A stretch of 64,000 bases of DNA, taken from the NCBI RefSeq assembly GCF_000287675.1, contig NZ_ALJL01000016.1:186001-250000 (forward strand), in the 5' to 3' direction. The notes below the pieces were generated by a model. That model saw only the letters and a program-made list of their open reading frames with translations. It had not been told where the DNA came from and searched no databases. The stretch comes from Lachnoanaerobaculum sp. ICM7. Its GTDB lineage: Bacteria > Bacillota > Clostridia > Lachnospirales > Lachnospiraceae. Numbering within the stretch: the stretch's first letter is position 1; every line of letters starts with the position of its first letter. A program made the translations under genes and the position numbers. Of this stretch, positions 27,856 to 37,045 are shown in pieces.

Positions 27856-28605
27856 TTACTTTTTTATATCATCCATCCTCAGATTATCACTACTTTCAAG
27901 AATAATATATGACCCTCCTGCATCTATCGGAACACTTATAATTAACCCTATCTTATTATCTGTAAAATAAAAATCATAATTATGAAGTTCATCACCAGAT
28001 ATCACATGATATTCCAAATAATGATCAAATAGTTCTCCCCATCCACTCTCATCTAAAGGAATATTTTCATCAAGCCCCTTTACTACTGTAAAATTATCTT
28101 TTTTAAATTTAACTCTCAATTTTTCTATGTCTATTACATCTTCCAATCCTATTACTTCACCCTTTATTAAATCTATATTTAAACAAAAGCAATCATAATT
28201 AGGTCTTCTCGCCTCTACTGTAGTAAAACCTTCATACTTAACACTGATATACTTATCATCATTATGAATAATTGTATAATTACTATTTGTTTTAAGCTTA
28301 TTATGTACATATGTATTATAATAAAGTCCCACTGATGTTAAAAAAATCAGTTTATTGATCCGCTCCTGCTTTTCAATGTCCGACATATCAGAAATACTAG
28401 GATATTCTATATGCATCTCCATATTAGTAGTGTTTAAAATAAATTTATCTTTTATTATCCTATATTTGGAAACACTATTAATAGCCTGTTCTTCTTTTGA
28501 TATATATGTATCTCTGTTTATATTGCCATTCTTACAAGATGTACTAACTATTATCACTAAAAATATCACAGTTATCTGTAGTAACCTACTCTTTAATCTT
28601 TTCAC
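27856..28605 (-). CDS. Lipoprotein with RsiV/DUF3298-like C-terminal domain
   Basis: The 249-residue product has a lipobox (STSC at residues 22-25) and then a domain with FCLNIDLIKGEVIGLEDVI and DFYFTDNKIGLIISVPID. This pattern (strand, turn, then a FYFTDNKIG strand) resembles the DUF3298/RsiV family, in which some members bind lysozyme. It overlaps the lytic-enzyme gene upstream by 20 bases, so both are made together. A role in protecting the cell from that enzyme is inference. Confidence 0.55.
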   Translation of the reverse strand: MKRLKSRLLQITVIFLVIIVSTSCKNGNINRDTYISKEEQAINSVSKYRIIKDKFILNTTNMEMHIEYPSISDMSDIEKQERINKLIFLTSVGLYYNTYVHNKLKTNSNYTIIHNDDKYISVKYEGFTTVEARRPNYDCFCLNIDLIKGEVIGLEDVIDIEKLRVKFKKDNFTVVKGLDENIPLDESGWGELFDHYLEYHVISGDELHNYDFYFTDNKIGLIISVPIDAGGSYIILESSDNLRMDDIKK

Positions 28606-29434
28606 AGCACTTTTTATAAGCCTTTTTCCTTTCGTCTAAGGCATTATCTCCTCCATTTACAATTTTTGTTACTTCTTCAACAGAAAAATCTGGATTTTCA
28701 TTTATCTTATTATTTATTTTTTTGAGTTTACTCCAATACCATCCTGCAGATTCCCATGGATAATTGTTTGACACATAACTACAACCTTGATTTAATATAT
28801 CATCATCACCTATATATTTTGCAAATTTATAATAGTCCTCTTTCCATGTTAATTGTATATATCCTGCTCCTCTGTATTTAGCACCATCATTTTCCTTAGC
28901 AGGACTTCCTGGAGCATTGTTTCCTTCTTTAAAATCTCTTGAGCTATAATATTCTTCAGGCGATGAATAATCCCTACCATACCTTTCCACTAAAATTTCT
29001 CCACAACCACTTTCAACACTACATTGAGCTAAAAAATGTCGTATACTATTGATATTGGTAATATCATATTCTGTCATTGCTGAATTTAATTTAAGAATTA
29101 TATTATCAGTAATCACATTTTCACTCCAACCTATATCTATTAAATTTTTCTTTGTAATTATATTTTTAATTTCTCCACAGATGCCATCACTTTTTACATA
29201 GTATGATTTTCCTTCCCATTCAATCTCACCTCTGGTAACCATAGCACCGTCTTTTCCAAGATAATAGCTATTTCCATTTGTTACTCTCATTTGAGATACA
29301 GCCAATTCCCCACTACTTCTTAAGTAATACCATTTTTTACTTGTTTTATCCTGTATCCATTCAGATTCTGCCATATTACCGCTGCTATAGAAATAATGAA
29401 TTTTTCCATCTACAGAACGCCAACCTGTTGACAT
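28586..29434 (-). CDS. Cell-wall-binding repeats plus GH19/lysozyme-like domain, 5'-truncated
   Basis: The 282-residue frame starts in the middle of cell-wall-binding repeats (GWRSVDGKIHYFYSSGNM, KKWYYLRSSGEL), which occupy about residues 1-85. The rest is a GH19-type lytic domain: FLAQCSVESGCGEILVERYG with the catalytic-Glu position (VESG), then YRGAGYIQLTWKEDYYKFA and WESAGWYWSKL. In-frame repeat sequence (DGKWYYFDGSGY) continues upstream of the ATG to a TAA, so the original signal peptide and N-terminus are gone. Export is doubtful unless restored by another start. Confidence 0.75.
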   Translation of the reverse strand: MSTGWRSVDGKIHYFYSSGNMAESEWIQDKTSKKWYYLRSSGELAVSQMRVTNGNSYYLGKDGAMVTRGEIEWEGKSYYVKSDGICGEIKNIITKKNLIDIGWSENVITDNIILKLNSAMTEYDITNINSIRHFLAQCSVESGCGEILVERYGRDYSSPEEYYSSRDFKEGNNAPGSPAKENDGAKYRGAGYIQLTWKEDYYKFAKYIGDDDILNQGCSYVSNNYPWESAGWYWSKLKKINNKINENPDFSVEEVTKIVNGGDNALDERKKAYKKCCEKIKE

Positions 29435-29865
29435 ATAACCACTACCGTCAAAATAGTACCACTTTCCATCATGTTATAAGCCTCATCATCTATTCCATAA
29501 CTTTGAAAGTCAAATCTGTGTATGATGACATCTTTTTCCACGTCTTCATTTTCTTCAAAAAACTCATAACTTGGGTTGGCATTTTTTATAATCTGTTTTA
29601 TAAGTCCGGTTGCCAGCCTTGTATCTTGGTCATTTCCATAAATTCCAAGATCTGTAAAAGTGAAGTTTACAGACATATCAAGACTTGTATAAATCTCATC
29701 AGGTCTTTTTCCTGAGAAATACTTAACCTCTACTATCTCGGGTAACATTGGAACAAAGTTTTCCGGTAACATGACACTTACTCTGTCATTAAAAAGCAGG
29801 GTTTTATTAAAATGAATTAACTCATTATTTATATATAAACCCTCATCTATACTGCCGAAAGTATC
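29410..29865 (-). pseudogene. Truncated gene fused out of frame to the lytic-enzyme tail
   Basis: An ATG at 29772 opens a 120-residue frame, but the same frame reads well upstream to 29865 (DTFGSIDEGLYINNELIHFN...) without a start codon. It carries LPENFVPMLPEIVEVKYFSG and NFTFTDLGIYGND. After ...DEAYNMMESG the frame runs into the cell-wall-binding repeats in the wrong frame. Its 25-base overlap with the lytic-enzyme frame might allow coupled translation. The family resembles proteins I recall beside contractile-injection genes, but this is not certain. Confidence 0.5.
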
Positions 29866-29945
29866 CCTCCTTTATATTTGAAGTGCCTCAACTATATGCT
29901 CATCATAATATTCCATAAGTTCTATTACCTCTTTTAGTAAATTGT

Positions 29946-30374
29946 TTAATTCTTTTGGATACTTACATCCCCGTCTGCATTTATTTCCACCATTTCGAAT
30001 TTAATTTTTACTTTCTTTCTTGCTGACATTATCAATAAATCAGATGAACTAAATGTCATGTTTTTGCCGGATGTACTCACCTTATTATCCGCTTTTAATT
30101 CTACTCCGTTATCTTTTATATACATTGTTTTACCGTCTTTTGTAACTATACCCTTTATTTCATTGAAAAAAACTGATATATTTTCACACTCTATGGCAAA
30201 TACATTTTTACTTTCATCCCTGTCTCCAAAATATACTTTTGCTTTTGCTCCTACTTCAGGTGTACAATACATGACGTTGCCTGTAACGGGTAGCCACTCA
30301 AGTCTATATCTTTTCTTTTCCAAACCGCTGTCCATGGAAAACTTTATAAATACATCCTCAGCTTTTACATCTAC
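29946..30374 (-). pseudogene. VgrG/baseplate-spike-like fragment
   Basis: A 129-residue frame starts at ATG 30335, but the reading continues upstream (VDVKAEDVFIKFS) to the end of the previous gene, with no ribosome site. The text (RYRLEWLPVTGNVMYCTPEVG, KAKVYFGDRDESKNVFAIEC, then repeats such as GKTMYIKDNGVELKADNKV) resembles the C-terminal half of VgrG or spike proteins. After the stop, another open stretch to 29872 (NNLLKEVIELMEYYDEHIV...) is a further fragment. The remainder of a contractile-injection apparatus is absent, so this is a relic. Confidence 0.5.
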
Positions 30375-30382
30375 ATATACAA

Positions 30383-31843
30383 TTATTGAACCGGATCCAC
30401 CGGTTTCATTACGACTTCTCCTGTATAATCTACAACAAGCATCGGATTTTTACCATCCTTATCAAATCTTGTTATACGTTGTTTATCTTCTCCTGCTATA
30501 TAACTATATTCATATAAAAAAACATAGTTATCACTACAAAATAATTGTGGTATGTAGGCACTTTCAGAATCCTTAATTCTACTGTATATCAATCTTATAG
30601 TGCCTGTGTTCATATCTGTAATAAAGAGCTTAGTTCTTTCTTCTTCATCCATAATTGACTCTCCATTAGATACACTATATAAAAAGTTGTCATTTACTTC
30701 ATAATTTTCTATATAAGCATCATAATCTATAGGATACCTTGGCGTATTGATTATTTCATAGTCAATATTTGAGCCGTCTTTCGCCTTTTCTATATCTTCT
30801 GCTTTTATCCTAAGCATCACATACATATGAACCATAAACTCTACTTTATCTTTTTCTTCTCTACTTACGCTTCCTGTATCGTTAAACTTAATTTTATCTA
30901 TATAATTCTTATCTCTGTACAAAAACTCCATAGGTTGGTAAAAGTATATATATCCGTTTAATACTCTGTAATAATTAGGATTTTCTCTAAATAAACCTAT
31001 ACTTACTAAATCATATTCCCCCATATCTCTGTCTTTCATTATATCCCACTTGTCTGAATTACTCCTTATTTTATCATCCAGATTTTTTGCCCATATATCA
31101 TAAGTCTCTACTATATTAGTTGTATTGTTACGATCCCAGCTTGAAGCTTCTTTATAATACTTAAATGTAGTCAGCTCTTTTTGCTTATATTTTACTTTAT
31201 TCCATCCAAGCAGATAATGATATGGGACATCTACTCCTATACCTGGCCCATAACTTGCCTCTCTTATTATACGCATGCTGTATTCATTAAATACAACACT
31301 GCCGACTCCTCCCAATCTTATTTGATCATAATAAATCTTAGATGAATAAATCTTTATACCATCTAAAGTATATTTACTAAGTATATCTCCATTAAATAAG
31401 TATATATACTTGCCATCTATATAGTTTCTGTCTCCCTCTCCATTAATTACAGGCTTTATCCCACCATTTATATTTTCCAATTGCTTTTTATCTATATCTC
31501 TACTCATCTTGCATATTCCGAATATATCTTTACAAAGGAAAAAGATATCCGAATTATTTTCCATAATTGAGCCTATATAATTTGAGCCTGAATATACCTC
31601 ATCTACTGCTTTGCCCTCATTATCCATATACATTAGTCTACCATGATACACAAAATATATACCGTCTTCCACCTGACATACATTACCCATACTCTTTACA
31701 GTAATATTTTTATTATCTGTAAAAAATTTTTTCCTAATAACCGCCGGATATTTGTCAGCAGGGATATACATAAAATCACATAATGAAAGAACAAAATATG
31801 CTATAGCAATTATACTTACACATATAATCCATTTCTTTTTCAT
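30383..31843 (-). CDS. Membrane-anchored propeller-like protein, paralogue 3
   Basis: Start ATG 31843 (MKKKWIICV) has GGAG nine bases before; an earlier ATG at 31858 is less likely. The 486-residue protein has an N-terminal membrane span and a large soluble part with repeated YF/Y-rich strands (GIYFVYHGRLMYMDNEGKAV) that suggest a beta-propeller (DUF5050-like). It is one of three tandem paralogues, the most divergent, and all end in a block like R.DRDGKNPMLVVDYTGEVVM. Function unknown. Confidence 0.7.
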   Translation of the reverse strand: MKKKWIICVSIIAIAYFVLSLCDFMYIPADKYPAVIRKKFFTDNKNITVKSMGNVCQVEDGIYFVYHGRLMYMDNEGKAVDEVYSGSNYIGSIMENNSDIFFLCKDIFGICKMSRDIDKKQLENINGGIKPVINGEGDRNYIDGKYIYLFNGDILSKYTLDGIKIYSSKIYYDQIRLGGVGSVVFNEYSMRIIREASYGPGIGVDVPYHYLLGWNKVKYKQKELTTFKYYKEASSWDRNNTTNIVETYDIWAKNLDDKIRSNSDKWDIMKDRDMGEYDLVSIGLFRENPNYYRVLNGYIYFYQPMEFLYRDKNYIDKIKFNDTGSVSREEKDKVEFMVHMYVMLRIKAEDIEKAKDGSNIDYEIINTPRYPIDYDAYIENYEVNDNFLYSVSNGESIMDEEERTKLFITDMNTGTIRLIYSRIKDSESAYIPQLFCSDNYVFLYEYSYIAGEDKQRITRFDKDGKNPMLVVDYTGEVVMKPVDPVQ

Positions 31844-31932
31844 ATTGAAAGTCTCCATTCCATCCGATTCTGTTGTTAATATAAATTGTGATGAAAAATT
31901 TTTTCAAAAAATAAATAAAAATTTCCATATAT

Positions 31933-33321
31933 TTATTGAACATGTTTCATAACAACTTCACCGTTTTCATCCATTACTAATACAGGGTTGCTTCCGTCAC
32001 GATTTATCCTTGTAATACATTGTTTTTCACCATAATCACCATACTCATATATGAATATGTATTTATCTGTAGCAAATATTTCAGATGAGTCATTCCCAAG
32101 GAAAAACCTCTTCTTTTTATAAACTTCCTTATTCAAGCCGGTGTCAACATCTATAGAATAAATATATAGATTTCTATATGCTTCTTTATCTGTATATTCA
32201 TCCTCATTTATTACATATACATTGTTTTTGTCAACAATAAATCTGCTCCAATCTCCCGATATATCCGGGCTTTCACTTACTCTCTCATAGTTTACATAAG
32301 TTTCATTAGAGCTGTTTTTTATTTCATCTATACTGATTCTAAATACCGCTTTTACATTAATTTGGTAGGTAAACTTCTCTCTGTTATTATCTTGTTCTTC
32401 CAACGTAATTTCTTCCGACTTTCTTTTATATTCCTTGTCCAGATAAGTGATTTTCTGGTTTCCATAAAGATAAATATATCCGTCTACCTCATCCGAAAAA
32501 TTCCAAACAGATAATTCTATACTCTGTAAGTCATAATTATCCGGATCTTTCCCATTTACTTGTCCATACATTCCTCCGCTTCTTACTTCTTTATCCACTT
32601 CTTTTGCCAAATCATCATATTCTATAACATTTTCTCTATTATATGAGTCCCATTCCTCCGGTTCTAAATAGTACCTTGAAAACTTTACCTCATGTAGAAG
32701 ATACTTTATCTTATTTACATCAAGTCTGTAATATTGCGGAACACTAAGAGCTATACGTTCATTTTGATACCATTTATAAAAAATGTAATCATCAAATATA
32801 GTATTACTTGTCGTAAAATCCAATGCCTCTTTATTGCTAAAAATCATCTTTCCACTGAAATCATATTTTCTTAATCCGTGTCTCACATTTAATGTATATA
32901 TATTTTCACCTTCCATATACATCTTGCCTGAATCATTGGCAATTTTTACTATTTCTCCATTTGAATTCACCTTATAAATACTCGCAATATCATCACATTC
33001 ACGCAAAAAAACAGTATTATCTTTTGCTAAAACACCCACAATTTCACTTGGTATTTTGCAGATTTCATTTATATTTCCATCAGAGTTTTCCATATACATA
33101 AGTCTGCCTTTATATACAAAATATATACCGTTTTCTGACTGCTCCACTTTACTGATTACTTTTACACCGTTTTTTCCATCCTGATTTGATTTATTTTTCT
33201 GTTTATATGTATCTGATGAGATATACATGGAGTCAATTTTAGGCAATGTGTAAAATATTAAAACAAATATAGGCAATACTATAGCAACCACTACTACCCA
33301 TGTGAATATTATTTTTCTCAT
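31933..33321 (-). CDS. Membrane-anchored propeller-like protein, paralogue 2
   Basis: The 462-residue product is close to the neighbour at 33326. Shared features are the N-terminal span (residues 5-27), ENGIYFVYKGRLMYMENSDG, VDTGLNKEVYKKKRFFLGN and the ending CITRINRDGSNPVLVMDEN. The gap to paralogue 1 is only four bases, so the pair came from a recent duplication and is one transcript. Confidence 0.7.
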   Translation of the reverse strand: MRKIIFTWVVVVAIVLPIFVLIFYTLPKIDSMYISSDTYKQKNKSNQDGKNGVKVISKVEQSENGIYFVYKGRLMYMENSDGNINEICKIPSEIVGVLAKDNTVFLRECDDIASIYKVNSNGEIVKIANDSGKMYMEGENIYTLNVRHGLRKYDFSGKMIFSNKEALDFTTSNTIFDDYIFYKWYQNERIALSVPQYYRLDVNKIKYLLHEVKFSRYYLEPEEWDSYNRENVIEYDDLAKEVDKEVRSGGMYGQVNGKDPDNYDLQSIELSVWNFSDEVDGYIYLYGNQKITYLDKEYKRKSEEITLEEQDNNREKFTYQINVKAVFRISIDEIKNSSNETYVNYERVSESPDISGDWSRFIVDKNNVYVINEDEYTDKEAYRNLYIYSIDVDTGLNKEVYKKKRFFLGNDSSEIFATDKYIFIYEYGDYGEKQCITRINRDGSNPVLVMDENGEVVMKHVQ

Positions 33322-33325
33322 AATT

Positions 33326-34744
33326 CTATTTCTCCAACGCTTGCATTACTACTTCACCGTTTTCATCCATTACCAATATAGGGTTGTTACCATCTCTGTC
33401 AATCCTTGTAATGCATTTCTTTACGCCATATTCACTACCTTCATAAATGAAAATATATTTATCTGTCACAAACATTTCACTGTAATAATTTCCGATAAAA
33501 AATCTTTCTTTTCTATAAATCTCCTTATATAAACCTGTATCAACATCCATAGAATACACATATATATTTCTATCCTCTTTGCTACTGTCAAAATATTCGT
33601 CTTCTTTTAATACATATGCATTCTTATTGTTAATAATAAATCCTCCCCAATTTTTATTCAGATCATAACATACCAATTCATAATTAATGTAAGTATCCTC
33701 AGAAGTATCTTTTATATCCTCTATATTAATTCTGCATAGTACTCTTGCTATGGTTGTATATGTTACTTTTTTTATTTTTTCACTTTCCCATCCTTCTTTA
33801 ATAACCGACATTTTTTCTTTATAATTCTTATCTCTATAAGTAACTCTCTGTTCTCCATAAAGATAAATATATCCATCTTGTACTTCTGAAAAAGACCAAG
33901 GAAGCAGCTCTACGCTTTGCAGTTCATAATCATCCAAATTTTTCTCAGTAGTATCATCAAATATTTCCCCTTCCCTTACTGTTTTATCCACTTCTTTAGC
34001 AACAGAATCATAGGGTATAACATCCTCTTTCCAATACGTATTTCCGGCTTCAGGTTGCATATAATATCTTGAAAGTTTTAATTTCCTTGTCTTATAATTT
34101 ATTTTGTTGGCATCAAAAAGATAATACTTAGGTATACTAACTTCTACACCATCATCACTAATATCAAAATTATATCTTATGAAAAAAATATAATTATCAA
34201 ATATCATTCCACTTGATATAAAACCGGATTTAACTTTATTTTCAAAAATTTTTCTTCCATTAAAATCATATTTTCTTAAACTGGGTTCTCCATCCAATAT
34301 ATATATATTTTCCCCTTCAATACTTGATGTTCCTGAAGCATCAAAAAGTTTTACTATTTTCCCACTTAAATCAACTTTATAAAAGCCATAATCATACTCA
34401 TCCCGTTTACGAAAAAAAACAGTATCATCTTTTACTATAATACCTATAATTCCACTTTGCAGTTTGCACATTTCTCTAACCTGCTCATTCGCTTCATCCA
34501 TATACATTAGTTTGTCTTTATATACAAAGTATATGCCGTTTGTCCCCTGCTTTACTTTTTCTTTTTCAGTTCCACCTGTCTTTTCATCCACGTCCCCAAT
34601 CTTTTCCTTCTGCCAATGCTTGTCTGCGGATATATACATAAAGTCGAATTTAGGCAATACAAAAAATATCAATACTGTTATAAAAATAATAATGAAAAAT
34701 AATGTGAATAATATTGACAACCTTAGCTTGTTTTTTTTCCTCAT
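33326..34744 (-). CDS. Membrane-anchored propeller-like protein, paralogue 1
   Basis: A 472-residue protein with a membrane span at residues 8-30 and the same propeller-like body and ending (CITRIDRDGNNPILVMDENG). It has a GGAG site and its ATG overlaps the TGA of a 32-codon frame upstream, so it may be coupled to that frame. First of the three tandem copies. Confidence 0.7.
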   Translation of the reverse strand: MRKKNKLRLSILFTLFFIIIFITVLIFFVLPKFDFMYISADKHWQKEKIGDVDEKTGGTEKEKVKQGTNGIYFVYKDKLMYMDEANEQVREMCKLQSGIIGIIVKDDTVFFRKRDEYDYGFYKVDLSGKIVKLFDASGTSSIEGENIYILDGEPSLRKYDFNGRKIFENKVKSGFISSGMIFDNYIFFIRYNFDISDDGVEVSIPKYYLFDANKINYKTRKLKLSRYYMQPEAGNTYWKEDVIPYDSVAKEVDKTVREGEIFDDTTEKNLDDYELQSVELLPWSFSEVQDGYIYLYGEQRVTYRDKNYKEKMSVIKEGWESEKIKKVTYTTIARVLCRINIEDIKDTSEDTYINYELVCYDLNKNWGGFIINNKNAYVLKEDEYFDSSKEDRNIYVYSMDVDTGLYKEIYRKERFFIGNYYSEMFVTDKYIFIYEGSEYGVKKCITRIDRDGNNPILVMDENGEVVMQALEK

Positions 34745-34839
34745 TTGTATATAATCTCCTTTTTCATAGCATCATACAATTTCTTCAAATGACTGGATAA
34801 ACTACACATAAACTTTAGTCTACTCTTTATCCGGACCAT
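34741..34839 (-). CDS. Possible 32-residue peptide coupled to paralogue 1
   Basis: ATG 34839 follows a GGAG site and encodes MVRIKSRLKFMCSLSSHLKK and a short tail. Its TGA overlaps the next gene's ATG (ATGA). Basic and amphipathic, it may be a leader peptide or just an accident. Confidence 0.3.
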   Translation of the reverse strand: MVRIKSRLKFMCSLSSHLKKLYDAMKKEIIYK

Positions 34840-34888
34840 AAGCTTCTCCTTATGACCAATCTTTATACTTGTCTTTAAATAAATCAAA

Positions 34889-35127
34889 TCAGCCTATTCT
34901 ATTAGTTGATATTTTTTTAATTTTTCCATTTCCGTAATCATATATAAACTTTCCCGGTCGACCTGTTCTGTCATGTCCAACTATGTCAAGTTCATTAATA
35001 TATATAATGCCTTCATCATTTCGCTTATTCATATATTCCCACACAGCTCTTTCATTTTACATATCTCTTCTTTTAATAATATATATTTTTCAGGTTCATC
35101 CTTTTTATGATCGTAGAGCTTGTACAT
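34889..35127 (-). pseudogene. Small gene broken by a frameshift
   Basis: Just after the leucine-rich-repeat gene, ATG 35127 encodes MYKLYDHKKDEPEKYILLKE and continues to ...EICKMKE before a shift near 35050. In the next frame the text resumes as ERAVWEYMNKRNDEGIIYIN, ending after ...IYDYGNGKIKKISTNRIG. Joined, the halves give about 81 residues with even composition. The tail word IYDYGNGK recurs at 25004-25105. A sequencing error rather than a mutation is possible. The family is not recognised. Confidence 0.5.
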
Positions 35128-35133
35128 AGTTTT

Positions 35134-36702
35134 CTAGTAAAATACAAGTTTAGGTGTCTTAATTCCATCGGTCTCAATCCAGTGATATTCACCCTTCAAT
35201 CTCTCAGGCAATTCAATCTCCTTTAATGAATAGCATTCTCTGATAGCGAATGAATCCAGATATTCTACATTTTCAGGTATTTTTATTTTAGTGAAAGAAC
35301 AATCTCCAAACGAGTATGCATATATTGCTTTTAAGCTGTCGGGTAAATCAATATTTTCTATCTTTGAACACCCGACAAATGTAAAATAATTAATTTCTTT
35401 CAATTTTATATCATCTTCAAAATCCACTTTTCTTAAATTTGAACATAGAAAAAATGCCTCTGAACAGATTATTTCTACACTTTTAGGAATATAAATCTCT
35501 TCAATATCCTTTCTATTTTCAAAAACCTGTTCAGCAATTAATCTGGTTCCTGCTTTAATATGTATTATTGAACTTCCATTATTATTTTCAGAAGCTAAAA
35601 GTATATTATCTACATACTTACATCCACATTCGTCAGGTTTTATATTATTTAGATACTTTGTATTCTCAAAACTGTACCCAGCAATACTTTCTATTCCTGA
35701 CGGTAAATTAATATCGTACAAGTCCTTGCAATTATTAAATGCTCCATTGCCAATTTCAATTATACTTTCAGGCAATTTAACTTCTTCCAAACCTGAATGA
35801 GAAAAGGCATTTATTCCGATTCTTTTCAGCCCTTCTTTAATATTTATCTTTTTCAATGCAATACAATTCTCAAAACAATTGTCTCCAATTTCAATTATTC
35901 CTTCAGGCAGTTCAATCTCTCTTAGCTTGGAATTATTTATAAATACAGCATTTGCAATTACCTTTGTAGAATCTTTAACTATGACAGTACTATTTAAACC
36001 TTTATTATATAAAAGCACTTTTCCAAGGTATACCGATCCATATTCATCAGCCATTCCGCTTTTTAAGAATTCTGTTCCCCAAAACGCATTTTCTTCTACT
36101 CTTTCAATTCCTTCTGACATTCTCACTGTAGATAAACTGCTGCAATTATAAAAGGCAGAGGCACCGACAATCTTTAAACTATCCGGTAAATATATGCTCT
36201 TTAGATTTATACAATCACTAAATGTTTTTTCTTTTATTTCAGTTATAGTATTGGGTAGCTGTACGTTTGTCAGAGAACTACATTCTGAAAATGCACCTTC
36301 CTCTATTACTCTAACATCATTAGGAATATCTATTTCTGTTAATGATTTACATTTTAAAAATGCACCATTTCGTATAACTTCTAATCTTTCAGGTAATTTG
36401 ATATCTTTTAAATTTGGGCAATTATAAAAAGCTCCCATTTCAATTTCTTTAATTCCGTCGGACAATGTAACCATCTCTAAATTCACGCAGTCTGCAAAAG
36501 CAAAAACTCCAATTTCACTCACGCCATACGGTATTTCCACTACTTTTAAATCTTCTTTTTTTTCAGTAATTCCACTTTTTATACCTATAAAAACATTGTC
36601 TTTAATTATTATCCTACACTTCCAATTAATAAATGTAAGATAAGCAATCCAAAGCACTAAAAAAAATAGTAATATGACTAAGTATTTTTTAATATTCTTC
36701 AT
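35134..36702 (-). CDS. BspA-type leucine-rich-repeat surface protein
   Basis: The 522-residue product has an N-terminal membrane anchor (residues 7-25) followed by about 15 to 18 copies of the roughly 23-residue LRR_5 repeat (for example EIGVFAFADCVNLEMVTLSD and EIGDNCFENCIALKKINI). Such BspA-like proteins occur in oral and gut bacteria and often bind host or bacterial surfaces. No sortase signal or repeat-domain anchor is seen, so the N-terminal span must anchor it. It is the upstream end of the accessory island. Confidence 0.85.
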   Translation of the reverse strand: MKNIKKYLVILLFFLVLWIAYLTFINWKCRIIIKDNVFIGIKSGITEKKEDLKVVEIPYGVSEIGVFAFADCVNLEMVTLSDGIKEIEMGAFYNCPNLKDIKLPERLEVIRNGAFLKCKSLTEIDIPNDVRVIEEGAFSECSSLTNVQLPNTITEIKEKTFSDCINLKSIYLPDSLKIVGASAFYNCSSLSTVRMSEGIERVEENAFWGTEFLKSGMADEYGSVYLGKVLLYNKGLNSTVIVKDSTKVIANAVFINNSKLREIELPEGIIEIGDNCFENCIALKKINIKEGLKRIGINAFSHSGLEEVKLPESIIEIGNGAFNNCKDLYDINLPSGIESIAGYSFENTKYLNNIKPDECGCKYVDNILLASENNNGSSIIHIKAGTRLIAEQVFENRKDIEEIYIPKSVEIICSEAFFLCSNLRKVDFEDDIKLKEINYFTFVGCSKIENIDLPDSLKAIYAYSFGDCSFTKIKIPENVEYLDSFAIRECYSLKEIELPERLKGEYHWIETDGIKTPKLVFY

Positions 36703-36960
36703 TTTTATCCCAATTTAAACTCTTTTATTCAGTTGCAACTTAAAATTAACCACGATTATATACTATAAATATTTTCTAAAATTTTTATATAAATGTCAAT
36801 ATAAAAATACATATTTTTATATTTGGTATAATTGTAATAACTATCATTTAGTGTTTTTTATAGAACAAGTGATTATTTTCATTTAATAAATATTATTATT
36901 GAAAGTCTAATTAACTACAAGCTCTCAAACCTTCTCCTACACCTCCTCTATAAATACCGC

Positions 36961-37017
36961 TTGCTATAATTAAAATTTATGCTAAAATCTATAGTATTGC
37001 TTAAGTTTTTTAAGCAA
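36961..37017 (+). promoter_or_regulatory. Promoter and operator-like palindrome of the Mop gene
   Basis: TTGCTA (36961-36966), a 16-base spacer and an extended -10 TGCTAAAAT (-10 hexamer 36983-36988) place the start near 36995. A perfect inverted repeat TTGCTTAA-N5-TTAAGCAA (36997-37017) covers the first transcribed bases, fitting an operator or a 5' mRNA hairpin. The rest of the gap (36703-36960) is AT-rich with no gene seen. Confidence 0.5.
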
Positions 37018-37045
37018 AATATTTTTGACCGGAGGTTTTTACACA

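Noticed and set aside
35134-36702. CRISPR or DNA-level repeat array in the leucine-rich-repeat gene
   Set aside because: The repeats are protein-level with varied DNA and no constant spacing of identical units.
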